Assembly: GCA_035651635.1 (NCBI GenBank)
Contig: DASRFK010000230.1
Span: forward strand, 1 to 18,106
Length of the DNA stretch: 18,106 nucleotides
Direction of reading: 5' to 3'
Origin: JANXQE01 sp035651635
GTDB taxonomy: Bacteria; Verrucomicrobiota; Verrucomicrobiia; Limisphaerales; UBA8199
Shown: one piece after another, positions 10,648-18,106 of the stretch
How the letters are laid out: every line of letters begins with the position of its first letter
How positions within the stretch are numbered: the first letter of the stretch is position 1
Position numbers and translations under genes: made by a program
The notes under the pieces: generated by a model
Database searches by the model: none
The model's input: the letters and a program-made list of their open reading frames with translations, nothing else
What the model was told of the DNA's origin: nothing

Positions 10648-12960
10648 ATGTTGACAAAGTTTTTCTCCCAAATCTTACGCGGATTTAGATCAAGTGCCGC
10701 GGTTGCCCCGCGCGGGCGGGCATTGCTGTGTCTTCTGGGTTTTGTCTTTGTTGGCGCGCGAGGAGGAGTCTCGGCCGAGGCAGCGCGGGATCCGCGCGGG
10801 CCGGGCACGATCCGGATGGCGGAACGGCTCCAGAAGCTGGCGGCGCAGGCGAACCCGGTGAACAATATTTTCCTGAACGCCGAGCGCGCCAAACTGTTGC
10901 AAGTGGAATTGGCCAAAGCCAAGGATCCTGGCGAGCGGTTGAGCCTGCAATACTCGCTGGCGTGCGAGTTATTGGATTCCGGCCAGAACACGGAAGCGCT
11001 GCACGAGTTCGAAGCGGCCGAGGAGGTTTTCAAGGGGTTCAATCCTGAGGGCTTCAAAAGGAATTGGTCGAAGTTCAAGCTCAAGGAAGCGCTGTGCTGG
11101 ATGAGGATCGGTGAGATAACGAACTGCCTGGCCGATCATAATCCGGAGTCGTGCCTGGCGCCGATTCAAGGTCGGGGCATTCATCGATTCCAGGAAGGTT
11201 CGCGCCACGCCATTGAGATCCTGACCGCCGTTCTGGAGCAGAATACGAACGACCTCACAGCTCGCTGGCTGTTGAACGTGGCCTGCATGACGGTGGGCGA
11301 TTACCCGGACAAAGTCCCCGCCAAATGGCTGGTCCCGCCCAGCGCTTTTGCCTCGGAATACCCGCTCCAGCGTTTTCCAGACGTGGCCGGCGCAACAGGG
11401 CTCGACCCAATGAAGCGGTCGGGCGGCAGCATCCTGGAAGACTTCGATGGCGACGGGAATCTGGATGTCATGTCGTCGTCCATCGGTTTCCAGGATCAAC
11501 TTCGTTTGTATTATAACAACGGGGACGGCACGTTCAGTGAGCGAACGGAGTCGGCCGGGTTGCTGGGTGAAGTTGGCGGGTTAAACCTGATTCAAACTGA
11601 TTACAATAACGACGGCTTTCCGGACGTGTTGGTCTTGCGAGGCGCGTGGTTGCGCGAAGAAGGCCGGTTCCCGAAATCTTTGTTGCGCAATAATGGCGAT
11701 GGCACTTTTGAGGATGTAACCGAGGCGGCGGGGCTCCTCGCCTTTAAACCATCCCAGACGGCGGTCTGGTTCGATTATGATAATGATGGTTGGATTGACC
11801 TCTTCGTCGGCAATGAATCCGTGGGCGGCGGCACCAATGCCTGCGAACTCTATCATAACAACGGCAACGGCACCTTCAGCGAATGCGCCGTCGAATCGGG
11901 CGTGGCATTTGTTGGATTTGTCAAAGGGGTGTGCAGCGCGGATTTTAATCACGACGGCCGGCCAGACCTATATCTCTCCGTTCTGGGCGGCCCGAATGTG
12001 TTGTTTCGCAACGACGGGCCGATGGGCACCAACGGGGCGGGCAAACCGGTCTGGAAATTTACCGATGTCGCCAGGCAGGCTGGGGTGACCGAACCGCTGT
12101 ATAGTTTTCCCTGCTGGTTTTTTGATTACGACAACGACGGCTGGGATGACCTGTTCGTTTGCGGCTACCGCATCAACGGCGTAGGAGATGTCTGCGCCGA
12201 TTACCTCGGGCTTCCGACCACCGCCGAACGGCCGCGGCTCTATCATAATAACCACGATGGGACGTTCAGCGACATGACGCGTCCGGCCGGGCTGTACCGT
12301 GTGCTGGAAGGAATGGGCGCCAACTTTGGCGATCTCGATAATGACGGCTACCTGGATTTTTATGTCGGCACCGGCGACCCGGACCTGGCGACGATAGTGC
12401 CGAACCGGATGTTCCGCAACGACGCGGGCAAAAGGTTTCAGGATGTTACCACCGCGGGTGGTTTCGGCAATCTGCAGAAGGGCCATGGGGTGTCGTTCGG
12501 CGACATCGACAACGACGGCGATCAGGATGTCTACGAGAATATGGGCGGCGCGGTCAGCGGCGATGTTTATCATAACGTGCTCTATTTGAATCCCGGCACG
12601 AGCAATCATTGGGTCACACTCAAGCTCGAAGGAGTTCAATCGAATCGGGCGGCGATTGGCGCCCGGATTCGCGTCGTGGTCCGGAGCGATTCCGGCGAGC
12701 ACAGCTATTACAAAACCGTGGGAACGGGCGGCAGTTTTGGCGCCTCGGCGCTGCGGCAGGAAATCGGGCTGGGCCAGGCGCAATCCATTGCGCGGATTGA
12801 AATTTTCTGGCCCCGGACCGGGCGCACGCAGGCGCTTACTGGCCTGACGATGGATAGGTTTTATAAAGTCCGAGAAGACCAGGCAGAGGCCATTCCCTGG
12901 AACCTGAAGAGCTTTCGGATCGATACCAACACGGTGGCAGCGCACCATCACCACCATTGA
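10648..12960 (+). CDS. Secreted CRTAC1-like protein: FG-GAP/VCBS beta-propeller with C-terminal ASPIC/UnbV domain
   Basis: The preferred start is the ATG at 10648, giving 770 residues; an upstream in-frame start at 10597 would place 17 residues before the signal peptide. Residues ~20-43 form a signal peptide (RALLCLLGFVFVGARGGVSA). Residues ~55-220 are helical, TPR-like (AERLQKLAAQANP, QYSLACELLDSGQNTEALHE). Seven calcium-binding DxDxDG-type loops follow: DFDGDGNLD (~265), DYNNDGFPD (~318), DYDNDGWID (~376), DFNHDGRPD (~432), DYDNDGWDD (~493), DLDNDGYLD (~562) and DIDNDGDQD (~619). These are FG-GAP/VCBS repeats of an integrin-alpha-like propeller. Residues ~655-740 fit ASPIC/UnbV (NRAAIGARIRV, GTGGSFGAS.LRQEIGLGQA, FWP). 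Such proteins are exported and abundant in Verrucomicrobiota and Planctomycetota; the ligand is unknown. The tail ends in five histidines. It stands alone between repeat-filled regions. Confidence 0.92.
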   Translation: MLTKFFSQILRGFRSSAAVAPRGRALLCLLGFVFVGARGGVSAEAARDPRGPGTIRMAERLQKLAAQANPVNNIFLNAERAKLLQVELAKAKDPGERLSLQYSLACELLDSGQNTEALHEFEAAEEVFKGFNPEGFKRNWSKFKLKEALCWMRIGEITNCLADHNPESCLAPIQGRGIHRFQEGSRHAIEILTAVLEQNTNDLTARWLLNVACMTVGDYPDKVPAKWLVPPSAFASEYPLQRFPDVAGATGLDPMKRSGGSILEDFDGDGNLDVMSSSIGFQDQLRLYYNNGDGTFSERTESAGLLGEVGGLNLIQTDYNNDGFPDVLVLRGAWLREEGRFPKSLLRNNGDGTFEDVTEAAGLLAFKPSQTAVWFDYDNDGWIDLFVGNESVGGGTNACELYHNNGNGTFSECAVESGVAFVGFVKGVCSADFNHDGRPDLYLSVLGGPNVLFRNDGPMGTNGAGKPVWKFTDVARQAGVTEPLYSFPCWFFDYDNDGWDDLFVCGYRINGVGDVCADYLGLPTTAERPRLYHNNHDGTFSDMTRPAGLYRVLEGMGANFGDLDNDGYLDFYVGTGDPDLATIVPNRMFRNDAGKRFQDVTTAGGFGNLQKGHGVSFGDIDNDGDQDVYENMGGAVSGDVYHNVLYLNPGTSNHWVTLKLEGVQSNRAAIGARIRVVVRSDSGEHSYYKTVGTGGSFGASALRQEIGLGQAQSIARIEIFWPRTGRTQALTGLTMDRFYKVREDQAEAIPWNLKSFRIDTNTVAAHHHHH

Positions 12961-12976
12961 TCCCTTAGCGGGCTCT

Positions 12977-13253
12977 GGGGAGTTTCACGCCAGGACGCCA
13001 AGACGCTAAGAGCGAGTTTTAGAATAGCGGTTTGGGTTGGGTGGCTCGGTTTGGAGTCCCGCCTTGAGGCGGTTCGGCGCCAGGCCGCCTAAAGGCGGAC
13101 TCCAAACCCTAACCGCCTAAAGGCGGGACTCCAGACTGAGTTCTAAAACGCGCTCTAAGGGCGTGGTTAATAATGAGCTTGGCGGCGAGACGCCGCCAAA
13201 ACCCGCCGGCCAGAGGCCCGCGCTACGTAGCCGAGGCGTCCTCGTCAGGGTCT
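12977..13253. repeat. Tandem repeat unit 1 (277 bp)
   Basis: The unit starts GGGGAGTTTCACGCCAGGAC. It contains an outer inverted repeat (AGAGCGAGTTTTAGA at 13009-13023 with TCTAAAACGCGCTCT at 13142-13156, 14 of 15 pairs). Inside it is an inner palindrome GTTTGGAGTCCCGCCTT... / ...AAGGCGGACTCCAAAC around a TTCGGCGCCAGG loop. It ends in GGCGGCGAGACGCCGCC and GCCCGCGCTACGTAGCCGAG segments. Confidence 0.85.
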
Positions 13254-13524
13254 GGGGAGTTTCACGCCAGGACGCCAAGAGCGAATTTTAGAGTAACGGT
13301 TTGGGTTGGGTGGCTCGGTTTGGAGTCCCGCCTTTAGGCTGCCTTTAGGCGGTTCGGCGCCAGGCCGCCTAAAGGCGGAACTCCAAACCCTAACCGCCTG
13401 AAGGCGGAACTCCAGACTGAGTTCTTAAACGCGCTCTAAGGGCGTGGTTAATAATGAGCTTGGCGGCGAGACGCCGCCAAAACCCGCTGGCCAGAGGCCC
13501 GCGCTACGTAGCCGAGGCGTCCTC
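13254..13524. repeat. Tandem repeat unit 2 (271 bp)
   Basis: This unit is nearly identical to unit 1. It differs by a short internal duplication of TTTAGGC (TTTAGGCTGCCTTTAGGCGG) in the left inner arm and by lacking the CAGGGTCTGG linker at its end. The small differences show that the copies have begun to diverge. Confidence 0.85.
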
Positions 13525-13810
13525 GGGGAGTTTCACGCCAAGACGCCAAGACGCCAAGACGCCAAGAGCGAGTTTTAGAGTAACGGTTTGGGTTGGGTGG
13601 CTCGGTTTGGAGTCCCGCCTTTAGGCGGTTCGGCGCCAGGCCGCCTAAAGGCGGGACTCCAAACCCTAACCGCCTGAAGGCGGAACTCCAGACTGAGTTC
13701 TTAAACGCGCTCTAAGGGCGTGGTTAATAATGAGCTTGGCGGCGAGACGCCGCCAAAACCCGCCGGCCAGAGGCCCGCGCTACGTAGCCGAGGCGTCCTC
13801 GCCAGGGTCT
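13525..13810. repeat. Tandem repeat unit 3 (286 bp)
   Basis: The third full copy has extra ACGCCAAG repeats in its leader (ACGCCAAGACGCCAAGACGC). It has the most perfect inner palindrome: 24-bp arms at 13605-13628 and 13641-13664 with a 12-base loop and no mismatches. Such a structure can extrude as a cruciform or form a long RNA hairpin. Confidence 0.85.
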
Positions 13811-13828
13811 GGGGAGTTTCACGCCAGG
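13811..13828. repeat. Partial fourth repeat unit
   Basis: Only the first 18 bases of the repeat (GGGGAGTTTCACGCCAGG) are present before the sequence changes. This marks the right end of the array. Confidence 0.7.
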
Positions 13829-14119
13829 CCTCTGTCGCTTTGGCGAATGCACAGGATACCATGAACCTGACCCAAGAGGGCGCGCCAGTGTATTGGGGTG
13901 CGGCGCTCTGCGCCGCTTTCGGACGCGGCGTGATCCCAAAAAGCGCCGCACAGCGGACGCACTCCAAAACCTTCGGGTTCCCGTTCGGTTTATGGGAAGC
14001 CGCTAAGGCAGATAAGCGCTCGTTGCGCGTACAATTGTGAGACGAATAATTCGCGAAGCGGTACAGTAGTTTAATTCCTTCCTTCGCGTCTTGGCGTCTT
14101 GGCGTGAGATCAAAAAAAG

Positions 14120-17100
14120 CTAGTGCAGCGTCGAGGTTGATTTCTGCAATTGATCCGCCAACGGCAGCTCGACCCAGAAGCGACTGCCGCGACCTTCGGT
14201 GGATTCAACCCCGACTTTGCCGCCCAGCCGTTCGACAGATTTGCGCACGATGGCCAGGCCGATCCCGGTGCCGTCGTATCCCGTGGCGGCGCGTTGAAAC
14301 ATCAGGAATATTCTTTCCTGCGCCAGCTCGGGCACGCCGATGCCATCGTCCTCAACCCAAATGCGAGCAAACAATTTCCCATCGTTGCGTTGTGAGGAGT
14401 CGAGCATCTCCGCTCGCACTTTAATGTGCGGTGTCAGGCCTGGTTTTCTGAACTTGGCGGCGTTGCCCAGGAGGTTGGAAAAGCATTGCGTCAGGGCGGC
14501 CTCATTGCCGAGCACCACGGGCAGGTTTGGCTGGATTTGAATATTGGCCTGATCGGGCTGGAGATTCGGATAGGTTTCGACCAGTCCGGGAATGAGATCA
14601 TTGAGATCAACCGGTTCAATCACCACTTCCTGGCGCAGGATTTTACTGTAGTTCAGCGAATCGGTAATGAGCTGATCCAGTCGAGCCGCCGAGACCCCAA
14701 TTCTCCTGGCATACTGGTTGATGGCAGGATCGCCATTGGCCGAAATCTCTTCCTCAATCATAGCGGCAAAGCCCTGCATCGCGCGTAACGGCGCCCGCAT
14801 GTCGTGGGTTATGGCATAGGAGAACTGCTCCAATTCCGCGACCGTTTCCCGGAGTTTTGCCGTGCGTCGCGCCACTGTCTTATCCAACTCTTCGGCATGC
14901 CGCTGGATGAGTTGCCGCAGCTCGCGCTCCTTTTCCAGGGCTTGCCGGCGCAAAGCGGTCAGTTTGAGTTGGGAACTGACACGAGCCAGAAGTTCGCGCG
15001 AGCTAAATGGCTTGGTAAGGTACTCGTCCGCACCCGCGGACAAGCCTTCAACCCTCGCTTCTTCTCCAGCGCGGGCCGAGACCATGAGAAAGGGTATTGC
15101 TCGAGTGCGCTCATCCTGGCGCACCCGTTCAAGCAGCCCAAAGCCGTCGAGCTGAGGCATCATGACGTCGGTGATGATCAGGTCGGGCGGCCGCTGCTCG
15201 ATGGCCTTAAGCGCCGCGGCCCCGTCCGCCACGGCTTCCACTTCGTAGCGGTCGTGCAAAAGGCGGTGGACGTAATTGCGCATATCCGCGTTATCGTCCG
15301 CCAAAAGAATGCGGGGCCGGGATTGTCCGGCTGATGCCGAGCTTCCTTCCGGCAACACCAGATCGCCGCCCAAGGAGTCCTTATCGGCGGTTCGGTCCGA
15401 GAGCCAGCTCAGGGCCTCTTGCACAAACGCCTCGGAATTGCGATTCGAAGCGGCCGGGGACGCTGCGCTGACCCGTTCGGCAGGCAAGTGGTTCTTGCCG
15501 GTTGGCAACCGGACCGTAAAGGTCGTGCCTTGGTTTTCGACGCTCCGCACCGAGATTTGCCCTCCATGCAGTTTGACCAACTCCTGAACCAACGCCAAAC
15601 CGATCCCAGTGCCCTCGAAACTGCGTGAACGAGCGCCGCGTACCCGATGGAACCGGTCAAAGATCTTGGGCAACTCCGCTTCGGGAATGCCTGTTCCGGT
15701 ATCGCTGACAGCCAGTTCGACGCTGCCCGGTTGCAGACGCAGAGAAACCCGGATCTCGCCGGCGAATGTGAATTTGAAAGCGTTGCTCAGCAGGTTCAGC
15801 ACGATCTTCTCCCACATGCCCTGGTCGACGTAAACGGGCTCCGACAACTCCGGGCAATCGATCACCAGCTTCAAGCCGGCCTTTTCAACCGCGGAGCGGA
15901 AGACGCTGGCCAACTCGGCGGTGTAGGCGGCGAGGTTTGTTGGCTCGAAACTGGCCTCGGTCCGGCCTGCCTCGATCCGTGAGAAGTCCAAAAGAGTGTT
16001 CACCAGCTTGAGCAGCCGCACCGTGCTGCGGTAGGCCAGCTCGATATTTTGGCGCGGCCCCGAGCGATCTCGCAGTTCCTCTTCCAGCGGCCCCAGCATC
16101 AAGGTCAACGGGGTGCGAAACTCGTGACTAATATTATTGAAAAATGCTGTTTTGGCGCGATCCAGTTCGGCCAGGGCTTCGGCCCGCCGTCGTTCCTGTT
16201 CGTAGGCGCGCACGTTTGACAAAGCCGCGGCAATTTGATCGCCGAGCAAATCAATGAAGCTCTCGTAAGCCGAGTCGAGTGGACGGTACGGGTTTAATCC
16301 GGCAACAAAGAACCCGGCCGGCTGGTCCTGGCCCTGTTGGGTCAGCGGGACGACCATGGCCAGGCCGGGGGAATCCTTCCAGGGCCCGCGAGGAAGTGTT
16401 TCAAAACGCTCTCGAAGGTCGCGCATGACGCGGGGAATGGGATGGGAGAGCATCTCCTTGGCCGGCCAAATAGAGTCGCTCTGCTCGAGTTGAATGGTGT
16501 GTGGGGCGACCGCGGCCGCAGCGTCAGGCGGGTGGGCGCAAACCAATTCCGCGGCAGCCAGTTTGTCGCCAAAAAGGTAAACAAACGCAAAAGGAATATC
16601 CCGCGCGTGCCTGGACAGATGCAAGCGCACTGCCGCAAAGAGGTCTGCTTCAGTGCGGGTATCGTCGAGTCCGGCGGCTAAATCGCGCAGAGTCGCCAGC
16701 CGGCGAGCGCCGATGACCCGCTCGGTTTCCTCGGTGACGACACAGAGCATCCCGCCAATCGAACCATCATCGTTGGCGACGGGGCTGTACGAAAAGGTAT
16801 GGTAGGTTTCTTCAGCAAAGCCGCTGCGTTCGAGGAACAGGAGTAGTCCCTCATCCCAGGTTGCCTCACCCGTTCGGATTACCGACTCCGCGCGAGGGCC
16901 GATGTCCGGCCAGATTTCCGCCCAGACCTTGCGGGCGGACGCGCCCAAAACCCAATCCCGCTTGAGGCCGACCGTCGGCAGGTAGGCGTCGTTGCAGAAA
17001 AAATAGAACTCCTTGCCCCACCCGAGCCACATCGCGTAGCGCGAGGTCAGCATGATCTGGATCGCTATCCTGAGGCTTTGCGGCCATTGTTCCGGGGTTC

Positions 17101-17200
17101 CGAGCGGGTGGCTCCGCCAATCAAACGCACGAATGCGCCGAGCCATTTCGCCGTCGCCGGCAATAAAGCTCAATTCAGGCCGGGGGTTTGCGGTAGCCAT
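14120..17200 (-). CDS. Hybrid sensor histidine kinase with two kinase cores and one receiver
   Basis: A 1026-residue protein with no signal peptide or transmembrane segment, so probably a cytoplasmic sensor. Domain order: PAS (~40-160; LGTPEQWPQSLRIAIQIMLT, FFCNDAYLP, YSPVANDDGSIGGMLCVV), GAF (~170-335), HisKA (FFNNISHEFRTPL, His359), HATPase (N box LLSNAFKF ~Asn473; DTGTGIP ~500; GTGIGLAL ~530), REC (~629-745; Asp635/Asp636, phosphoacceptor Asp678 in IITDVMMP, Lys730), a coiled-coil linker, a second HisKA (YAITHDMRAPL, His799) and a second HATPase (LLGNAAKF ~Asn913; DDGIGVP; GTGIGLAI ~978). All catalytic boxes look intact in both cores. The second core is the phytochrome-like type. A relay H359 to D678 to H799 or to an external receiver is plausible. 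A response-regulator stub lies divergently upstream but is truncated. Confidence 0.93.
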   Translation of the reverse strand: MATANPRPELSFIAGDGEMARRIRAFDWRSHPLGTPEQWPQSLRIAIQIMLTSRYAMWLGWGKEFYFFCNDAYLPTVGLKRDWVLGASARKVWAEIWPDIGPRAESVIRTGEATWDEGLLLFLERSGFAEETYHTFSYSPVANDDGSIGGMLCVVTEETERVIGARRLATLRDLAAGLDDTRTEADLFAAVRLHLSRHARDIPFAFVYLFGDKLAAAELVCAHPPDAAAAVAPHTIQLEQSDSIWPAKEMLSHPIPRVMRDLRERFETLPRGPWKDSPGLAMVVPLTQQGQDQPAGFFVAGLNPYRPLDSAYESFIDLLGDQIAAALSNVRAYEQERRRAEALAELDRAKTAFFNNISHEFRTPLTLMLGPLEEELRDRSGPRQNIELAYRSTVRLLKLVNTLLDFSRIEAGRTEASFEPTNLAAYTAELASVFRSAVEKAGLKLVIDCPELSEPVYVDQGMWEKIVLNLLSNAFKFTFAGEIRVSLRLQPGSVELAVSDTGTGIPEAELPKIFDRFHRVRGARSRSFEGTGIGLALVQELVKLHGGQISVRSVENQGTTFTVRLPTGKNHLPAERVSAASPAASNRNSEAFVQEALSWLSDRTADKDSLGGDLVLPEGSSASAGQSRPRILLADDNADMRNYVHRLLHDRYEVEAVADGAAALKAIEQRPPDLIITDVMMPQLDGFGLLERVRQDERTRAIPFLMVSARAGEEARVEGLSAGADEYLTKPFSSRELLARVSSQLKLTALRRQALEKERELRQLIQRHAEELDKTVARRTAKLRETVAELEQFSYAITHDMRAPLRAMQGFAAMIEEEISANGDPAINQYARRIGVSAARLDQLITDSLNYSKILRQEVVIEPVDLNDLIPGLVETYPNLQPDQANIQIQPNLPVVLGNEAALTQCFSNLLGNAAKFRKPGLTPHIKVRAEMLDSSQRNDGKLFARIWVEDDGIGVPELAQERIFLMFQRAATGYDGTGIGLAIVRKSVERLGGKVGVESTEGRGSRFWVELPLADQLQKSTSTLH

Positions 17201-17314
17201 TCAAAAGATCTGAATGCTGGCGCCAACATCCTTAAGGGGAAAACCAAGCGTGGCCGCAACAGCTTTGTCTTTCATCCCCGCGCCGAAGCGATTCATATAA
17301 TCCCGCTGCATTTT

Positions 17315-17377
17315 ATGGCAGCCAGAAGGATACTTCAAGTTGAGGATGAGGAAAACGACGTGAACGTGATTCTGTGA
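17315..17377 (+). pseudogene. Truncated response-regulator receiver domain (5' stub)
   Basis: The ATG at 17315 opens MAARRILQVEDEENDVNVIL, which is the start of a receiver domain: the first beta strand (RILQVE) and the acidic pair (ED) that helps bind magnesium. The frame then hits TGA at 17375-17377. The dispersed repeat copy B begins at 17376, so the stop codon lies across the junction and the rest of the ~120-residue receiver is gone. The gene was divergent from the hybrid kinase and could have been its partner, as is usual for such pairs. The evidence is short (20 residues) but the receiver signature is specific. Confidence 0.65.
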
Positions 17378-17522
17378 TTCAAGACGGCAGACAACCAACG
17401 GAATGAAATTGGCATCGCGGTTCACTCCAAAATTGCGCGGATCCAACCGCAATTAGCGGTAATTCTCGAACCCCTTGGGAGGGGGTGCCCTGGAATACTT
17501 AGACGTGTACCGGAGGTCTGCA
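17376..17522. repeat. Dispersed repeat, copy B
   Basis: It begins GATTCAAGACGGCAGACAAC and ends ACCGGAGGTCTGCA, in the same orientation as copy A (10112-10249). The central part differs between copies. It interrupts the response-regulator stub. It carries no gene. Confidence 0.75.
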
Positions 17523-17550
17523 CTGCGTTCCGACCTGCGGCTACTTTCTG

Positions 17551-17568
17551 GCAACCCTCCCGGGTTGC
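17551..17568. terminator. Hairpin after the right-edge gene
   Basis: GCAACCC (17551-17557), loop TCCC, GGGTTGC (17562-17568) form a perfect 7-bp stem just beyond the stop codon of the minus-strand gene ending at 17575. No U-tract follows, so intrinsic termination is doubtful; it may protect the mRNA end. Confidence 0.35.
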
Positions 17569-17574
17569 ACCGCC

Positions 17575-18106
17575 TTATTGCCGCAACCGGAAGAACTGTT
17601 GCTGCTGGAGGCGCTGGTCATTGGTATATGGCGGGGTCGCACCTGGAATGTCGAAGTAAGGACCGGGGACATTCGTTGCACTCTGGAGCGACCATCCCGC
17701 AGGCCAGGTCAGGATAAGATTATTTCCCTGGCGCGAAAAGGCGACGCCGGGTTCGGATGCGGTGGCGGGAACCACTTCGCCGGTGCTAAGGATTTTTGCC
17801 GAATAGAAGTTCGTGGAAGATCCGATGCGAAACTGGATTTGACTCAGCTGAGGCGGAGTTAGGCCCGACTGATCGGTTCCGAATTTCAGCTGTTCGGCGC
17901 CGCCGCCGGAAAGATTGCCATTCCAATTCGAAATGACCAGCGTTGCGCCGGCCTGCCAGGCTTCGCCGCTGCTGTTCGCGAAACTTAACTGACTGGCGCT
18001 GCCGGCGAGGTCGATGGTCGCGTTGGTGGCGAGGATAAAGCGCCCGAGCTGTTCGACGGCGTTGCTGAGCTGCAGCGTGTGCGACAGGCTGAAGAAACCC
18101 GGATTG
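17575..18106 (-). CDS. 3' part of a secreted or surface protein, Verrucomicrobiota type
   Basis: The frame is open from the window edge (18106) to TAA at 17577-17575, giving about 177 residues of a longer protein. It starts within NPGFFSLSHTLQLSNAVEQL and continues with Ser/Gly/Asn-rich beta sequence (TIDLAGSASQLSFANSSGEA, LVISNWNGNLSGGGAEQLKF, SQIQFRIGSS). This is the pattern of passenger or PEP-CTERM-associated proteins. It finishes with the domain LILTWPAGWSLQSATNVPGP and QRLQQQQFFRLRQ. This ending is a recurrent C-terminal module of exported Verrucomicrobiota proteins. The 5' end and signal peptide lie outside the window. A frame starting at GTG 17775 is just an internal start of the same gene. 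Confidence 0.8.
   Translation of the reverse strand, partial: NPGFFSLSHTLQLSNAVEQLGRFILATNATIDLAGSASQLSFANSSGEAWQAGATLVISNWNGNLSGGGAEQLKFGTDQSGLTPPQLSQIQFRIGSSTNFYSAKILSTGEVVPATASEPGVAFSRQGNNLILTWPAGWSLQSATNVPGPYFDIPGATPPYTNDQRLQQQQFFRLRQ

Larger units (their letters stand above)
12961..14119. other. Gene-free 1.16-kb region occupied by a tandem palindromic repeat array
   Basis: No credible gene lies between the CRTAC1-like gene and the kinase; the gene ends converge here. Three full repeat units and a partial fourth fill 12977-13828. The remainder (13829-14082) is unremarkable and includes a GTGCGGCGCTCTGCGCCGC segment. At 14083-14108 the sequence CGCGTCTTGGCGTCTTGGCG is the reverse complement of the CGCCAAGACGCCAAGACGC found at the head of repeat unit 3, so the array is bordered by an inverted copy of its own leader. 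Confidence 0.75.

Noticed and set aside
10096..11084. Several minus-strand frames of 100-190 aa upstream of and over the CRTAC1-like gene start
   Set aside because: Pro/Arg/Ser-rich random composition in repeat-bearing intergenic DNA, with no family features and mutual overlaps.
11968..12957. 329-aa minus-strand frame opposite the CRTAC1-like gene
   Set aside because: It is the antisense shadow of the DxDxDG repeats, where GAT/GAC-rich codons read as Val/Ile on the other strand. The plus frame has clear domains and a signal peptide.
12977..13828. CRISPR array
   Set aside because: Units are 270-290 bp and nearly identical throughout, with no spacers and no cas genes.
13701..14040. Open frames of about 75-106 aa in both directions at the right end of the repeat array
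   Set aside because: They run through the tandem repeat sequence and lack start signals and protein-like composition.
14804..15334. 176-aa plus-strand frame inside the kinase gene
   Set aside because: It is an antisense shadow of the hybrid kinase coding sequence.

Overview
The window looks like a chromosomal segment of a Verrucomicrobiota bacterium, probably a soil or freshwater Pedosphaera/Limisphaerales-type lineage. This is an inference from three things. The 10648-12960 gene is a large secreted FG-GAP/VCBS plus ASPIC-UnbV (CRTAC1-type) protein. The partial gene at the right edge ends in the C-terminal pattern common in secreted Verrucomicrobiota proteins (LQSATN..GPYFDIPGAT.PYTN ... QFFRLR). 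The intergenic DNA is full of long palindromic and dispersed repeats. No marker gene fixes the species.

Left half (about 1-9870): a compact accessory element, most likely a decayed or satellite-like integrated phage element. A tyrosine-recombinase C-terminal fragment lies at the left. A tRNA-Phe gene (9873-9948, minus strand) sits at the right, with its 3' end facing the element. Between them is a long minus-strand gene series. Read in the direction of transcription (right to left) it gives: a winged-HTH regulator behind a near-leaderless promoter and an operator-like palindrome; a zinc ribbon; a phage replication-protein-O-like initiator; a second zinc ribbon; a small protein; a second HTH protein; a protein with an internally duplicated domain; a third zinc ribbon; an exported protein with an internal signal peptide; a 342-aa helical protein; a GC-rich stretch that can fold on the minus strand; a very basic zinc-finger protein; a 532-aa coiled-coil tape-measure-like protein; and a small membrane protein. 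Many junctions overlap (GTGA, ATGA, TAATG), which indicates translational coupling. Further left are a plus-strand pair with its own terminator, a minus-strand membrane-anchored protein whose 3' end overlaps another reading frame, and a DUF1737 gene. I see no terminase, portal, capsid or packaging ATPase, so the element is incomplete in this window or depends on a helper.

Middle (9873-10647): tRNA-Phe, one copy of a dispersed repeat of about 140 bp, and GC-rich intergenic DNA with small hairpins. Next come the CRTAC1-like gene (plus) and a 1.1-kb gene-free stretch. That stretch holds three tandem copies of a repeat of about 280 bp, each able to form a long cruciform, plus a partial fourth copy.

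Right part (14120-18106): a 1026-aa hybrid sensor kinase (PAS-GAF-HisKA-HATPase-REC-HisKA-HATPase) on the minus strand. A 20-codon stub of a response-regulator receiver domain points away from it on the plus strand; it is cut off exactly where the second copy of the dispersed repeat begins. The window ends in the 3' part of a secreted-protein gene on the minus strand.
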